Source of the DNA: Chloroflexota bacterium
GTDB lineage: Bacteria; Chloroflexota; Anaerolineae; UBA7937; JACPPX01
Reading direction: 5' to 3'
Assembly: GCA_016196905.1 (NCBI GenBank)
Contig: JACPWV010000073.1
Coordinates: forward strand, 1 to 9,228
Length of the DNA: 9,228 nucleotides
Shown here: positions 6,860 through 9,228 of the stretch, in pieces
Numbering within the stretch: the first letter of the stretch is position 1
Layout of the letters: the number at the start of each line of letters is the position of its first letter
Notes under the pieces: model-generated
The model's database searches: none
Seen by the model: the letters and a program-made list of their open reading frames with translations, nothing else
What the model was told of the DNA's origin: nothing
Made by a program: the position numbers and the translations under genes

Positions 6860-8116
6860 CTAGGCGGCGTGGCTGGTGCCGAAGATCAATTCCGGCTTCT
6901 GCGTTCCCAGGATGGTCTCACGGCCGATGATGCACTGGCGCACCCTCGGCAGGGAGGGAACCTCGTACATCACGTCCAAGAGCGTCTCCTCCAGGATGGT
7001 GCGCAGCCCGCGCGCCCCTGTTTTGTACTCCAAGGCCTTCTCCGCGGCGGCCTCCAGCGCATCGGGGGTGAACACCAACTCCACGTTGTCCAGGGCGAAC
7101 AGCTTTTGAAATTGCTTGACCAGGGCGTTCTTGGGCTCGCTGAGGATCTGGATGAGCATCTCCTTATCCAGGGGATGGACGCTGACCACCATGGGCAGGC
7201 GACCCACCAACTCGGGGATCAGGCCGTACTTGAGGAGATCGTCGGAAGTGACCAGGCGCAGCAGCTCAGTCGCACGAAGCCGGCCGGGCTGGGCAGTCCC
7301 TTCCCCGGTGAAGCCGATGGGTTTTTTCCCGCCTGTCCGCTCGGCGACGATCTTGTCCAACCCCTCAAAGGTGCCGCCGCAAATGAACAAGATGTTGGTG
7401 GTATCCAGCTGGATGAACTCCTGATGGGGATGCTTGCGTCCCCCCTGCGGAGGCACGTTGGCCAGGGTACCCTCGATGATCTTGAGCAGACCCTGCTGCA
7501 CTCCCTCCCCGGAGACATCCCGAGTAATAGAGGGGTTATCCCCCATCTTGCGGGCGATCTTATCGATCTCGTCGATGTAGACGATGCCCTTCTCCGCCCG
7601 GGCCAGATCGTAATCCGCGACTTGAATCAGGCGCAGCAGGATGTTTTCAACATCCTCTCCCACATAGCCCGCCTCGGTGAGGGAGGTGGCGTCGGCGATG
7701 GTGAAGGGCACGTCCAAGATCTTGGCCAGAGTCTGGGCCAATAGCGTCTTGCCGCAACCGCTGGGGCCGATGAGCAGGATGTTGGTCTTCTGCAGCTCCA
7801 CCTCATCGCTACGGGCGGCGGAGGCGATCCGCTTGTAGTGATTGTAGACAGCCACCGACAGGACCCGCTTGGCTCGCTCCTGGCCAATGACGTACTGGTT
7901 CAGGCGCCGGTAGATCTCCTGGGGGGGTGGGATGGGCACCCGGGGGATCTCCAGCGCGGGGCTGTGGTCCTCCTCCGCGGCCAGGATCTCGTGGCAGATG
8001 GCCACGCATTCGTCGCAGATGTTGGCTCCGCTGGGGCCTGGGATGAGCCGGCGCACCTCTTCCTCGCGCCGGTTGCAGAAGGAGCAGGCCCGGGCGGGGC
8101 TACTTCTTCTGGCCAT
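6860..8116 (-). CDS. clpX: ATP-dependent Clp protease ATP-binding subunit ClpX
   Basis: AAA+ unfoldase that recognises tagged proteins, unfolds them with ATP and threads them into ClpP. There are 418 residues, a normal length. The N-terminal zinc-binding domain has Cys11, Cys14, Cys34 and Cys37. Walker A is GPSGCGKT (117-124), the pore-1 loop GYVG (150-153), Walker B IVYIDEID (178-185), the RKH pore loop 227-229, the ClpP-docking IGF loop 267-269, the Arg finger in VGRLP (Arg306) and sensor-2 GAR (367-369). All functional parts are present. The ATG at 8116 is chosen because the zinc-finger domain follows at once and a purine-rich GGAGAAGG (8126-8133) lies upstream. The open frame extends further, to 8356, but that stretch is the clpP gene read in another frame. 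The gene overlaps the end of clpP by 17 nt, which points to translational coupling and one mRNA. The protein ends in Ala-Ala. Confidence 0.97.
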   Translation of the reverse strand: MARRSSPARACSFCNRREEEVRRLIPGPSGANICDECVAICHEILAAEEDHSPALEIPRVPIPPPQEIYRRLNQYVIGQERAKRVLSVAVYNHYKRIASAARSDEVELQKTNILLIGPSGCGKTLLAQTLAKILDVPFTIADATSLTEAGYVGEDVENILLRLIQVADYDLARAEKGIVYIDEIDKIARKMGDNPSITRDVSGEGVQQGLLKIIEGTLANVPPQGGRKHPHQEFIQLDTTNILFICGGTFEGLDKIVAERTGGKKPIGFTGEGTAQPGRLRATELLRLVTSDDLLKYGLIPELVGRLPMVVSVHPLDKEMLIQILSEPKNALVKQFQKLFALDNVELVFTPDALEAAAEKALEYKTGARGLRTILEETLLDVMYEVPSLPRVRQCIIGRETILGTQKPELIFGTSHAA

Positions 8117-8738
8117 CGGCAATCGCCTTCTCCTTCTCCGCGACCGCGACCGCCTCCCTAGGGCTGAGGATCTCGTCCAGGATCCCGTACTCCAGGGCCT
8201 CCTGGGGGTCCATGAAGTGATCGCGATCGAAATCCTTGGCGATCTGCTCCACGCTCTGCCCGGTATGCAGGGCCATGATCTCGTGGATCTTGCGCTGCAT
8301 GCGCAATAACTCCTTGGCCTGGATCTCCACATCCGGGGCGTATCCGCGCATCCCACCGCCGGCCGGGTGCATGTGGATGGTGGAGTTGGGCAGGGCGTAG
8401 CGCCGCCCCTTGGTGCCCGCCGCTAACAGTACCGTAGCTAGGCTGGCGGTGGATCCCACGCAGATGGTGGAGATGGGCGCCTTCACCAGCTGCACGGTGT
8501 CGTAGATGGCCAGGCCGGGATAGATCAGGCCACCAGGGCTATTGATGTAGAGCTGGATTTCCTTCTCCGGATCCTCGCGTTCCAGGAAAAGCAATTGGGC
8601 GATGATCAGATTGGCGATCTGGTCATCGATGGGCATACCCAAGAAAACGATCCGCTCCTTCAGCAAGAGCGAATAGATATCATAGGCTCGCTCGCCGCGA
8701 CCCGTTTGCTCGATGACCATGGGAATGAGAAGATCCAT
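8100..8738 (-). CDS. clpP: ATP-dependent Clp protease proteolytic subunit ClpP
   Basis: Serine peptidase that forms the double-heptamer degradation chamber docked by ClpX. There are 212 residues. The catalytic triad is Ser99 (GSTASL), His124 (IHMH) and Asp173 (FDRDHF), with the same 25- and 49-residue spacing as E. coli Ser97/His122/Asp171. The oxyanion SPGG is at 67-70 and the Asp171-Arg172 oligomerisation pair is retained. The N-terminus [20 protein letters not shown] starts almost at the mature E. coli end, so there is little or no propeptide. Departures from common ClpP: the residue after the catalytic Ser block is LA instead of MG; HPAGGG (124-129) replaces HQPLGG; and Leu24 replaces the usual Arg of SRLLKER. 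ATG 8738 is preferred over the adjacent TTG 8741, given the AAAGGAGAGG upstream (8745-8754). The gene lies 37 nt behind trigger factor and overlaps clpX. Confidence 0.96.
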   Translation of the reverse strand: MDLLIPMVIEQTGRGERAYDIYSLLLKERIVFLGMPIDDQIANLIIAQLLFLEREDPEKEIQLYINSPGGLIYPGLAIYDTVQLVKAPISTICVGSTASLATVLLAAGTKGRRYALPNSTIHMHPAGGGMRGYAPDVEIQAKELLRMQRKIHEIMALHTGQSVEQIAKDFDRDHFMDPQEALEYGILDEILSPREAVAVAEKEKAIADGQKK

Positions 8739-8744
8739 CAACTA

Positions 8745-8754
8745 CCTCTCCTTT
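8745..8754 (-). promoter_or_regulatory. clpP ribosome binding site
   Basis: AAAGGAGAGG on the - strand, ending 6 nt before the ATG at 8738 (core GGAG 9 nt away). It supports ATG over the in-frame TTG one codon earlier. The tig-clpP gap (37 nt from the tig stop to ATG 8738) shows no hairpin or promoter. Confidence 0.75.
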
Positions 8755-8775
8755 CTAAGGGTACCACCCGAGATT

Positions 8776-9228
8776 TTACTTACCCACCGCCGCCGGCTCC
8801 TGGGCCGATGGGGTTTCAAGCGCAGCTGCCCGGCCACCCAGGCCGATCTCCACCAGTCGCTCCAGGGCCTTGCGCCCGTAGAGGCGGGATCGGATGGAGC
8901 GCTGCGACTCAGGCTGAGCCAAGGCCCTGCGCAACGCCTCGGCCTGGGTCGCGTCGCCTCCCGACTTCGGCGAGCTGAGTTGAGCCGACAACTCGCTGAT
9001 CTCCTGGTCCACCTCGCTCTCCTCGACGGAGATGCCCTCCACCTCCACCAACTTTTGAAGGCTAAGGGATTTGCGCAGCCGCTCCTCGGCTTGGGGGCGG
9101 AGTTCCTGGCGCAGCGCCTCCGTGCTCTTGCCCGACAACTCCAGGTAGCGCTGGAGGGTGAAGCCGCGGTGGGAGAGGAGGTGCGCATAATCGTGAATCA
9201 TCTCGTCCAGCTCGCGCTCCAGAAGCAC
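8776..9228 (-). CDS. tig: Trigger factor, C-terminal part (5' end outside the window)
   Basis: Ribosome-associated chaperone and peptidyl-prolyl isomerase that receives nascent chains. Only the last 150 residues are in the window. They match the helical C-terminal substrate-cradle domain: an opening LLERELDEMIHDYAHLL helix, the GFTLQRYLELSGKSTEALRQ stretch typical of the family (LsLeqYLeltGkteeeLr), then LRPQAEERLRKSLSLQKLVE and the GISVEESEVDQEI turn. It ends in a short Ala/Pro/Glu-rich tail and VGK. The first codon seen (GTG at 9228) is an internal Val, so the ribosome-binding and PPIase domains lie to the right. No cysteine or frameshift is seen. Its position directly ahead of clpP-clpX is the classic tig-clpP-clpX order and supports the assignment. 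Confidence 0.93.
   Translation of the reverse strand: MLLERELDEMIHDYAHLLSHRGFTLQRYLELSGKSTEALRQELRPQAEERLRKSLSLQKLVEVEGISVEESEVDQEISELSAQLSSPKSGGDATQAEALRRALAQPESQRSIRSRLYGRKALERLVEIGLGGRAAALETPSAQEPAAVGK

Noticed and set aside
8117..8356. 80-codon N-terminal extension of ClpX
   Set aside because: It is the clpP gene in another frame, rich in Arg/Ser/Trp with no ClpX resemblance. The zinc-binding domain begins right after ATG 8116.

Overview
The window is a GC-rich bacterial chromosome segment packed with core genes. Nothing in it looks like a mobile element, CRISPR array, rRNA or tRNA. The proteins are bacterial housekeeping types. The family features fit a deep-branching, non-proteobacterial lineage, and my best guess is Chloroflexota (Anaerolineae/Thermoflexia-like). 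The reasons are RpoC without large lineage inserts, a four-domain S1 directly behind rpoC, an MshA/sucrose-phosphate-synthase-like GT4 enzyme, and a tig-clpP-clpX cluster. This placement is inference; no 16S or other marker is present to settle it.

Left half, + strand: the 3' part of rpoC (RNA polymerase beta'; its 5' end is outside the window) is followed after 14 nt by a gene for a ribosomal protein S1-type protein. That protein has four S1 domains, then a long acidic linker, then a lysine/arginine-rich tail. About 70 nt later comes a small gene for a 98-residue, extremely basic protein with tandem PARK/AARK tetrads like a histone H1 tail. It has a perfect Shine-Dalgarno and a possible extended -10 promoter overlapping the S1 stop codon. 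A 17-bp perfect hairpin then separates it from a GT4 glycosyltransferase gene, whose start lies only 17 nt past the hairpin.

Right half, - strand: reading from the right edge, the genes are trigger factor (3' part only), clpP and clpX, with clpP and clpX overlapping by 17 nt. This is the classic protein quality-control cluster: a ribosome-bound chaperone, the ClpP peptidase and its ClpX unfoldase. The clpX operon converges on the glycosyltransferase gene, and a 10-bp hairpin with a T-rich flank on the - strand probably terminates it.

The left cluster joins transcription (RpoC) with translation initiation (S1) and a putative nucleic-acid-condensing protein. The right cluster is protein folding and degradation. 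The least ordinary content is the pair of adjacent genes (S1 and the small protein) that both end in histone-H1-like polycationic tails. I see no clear evidence of an entirely new system.
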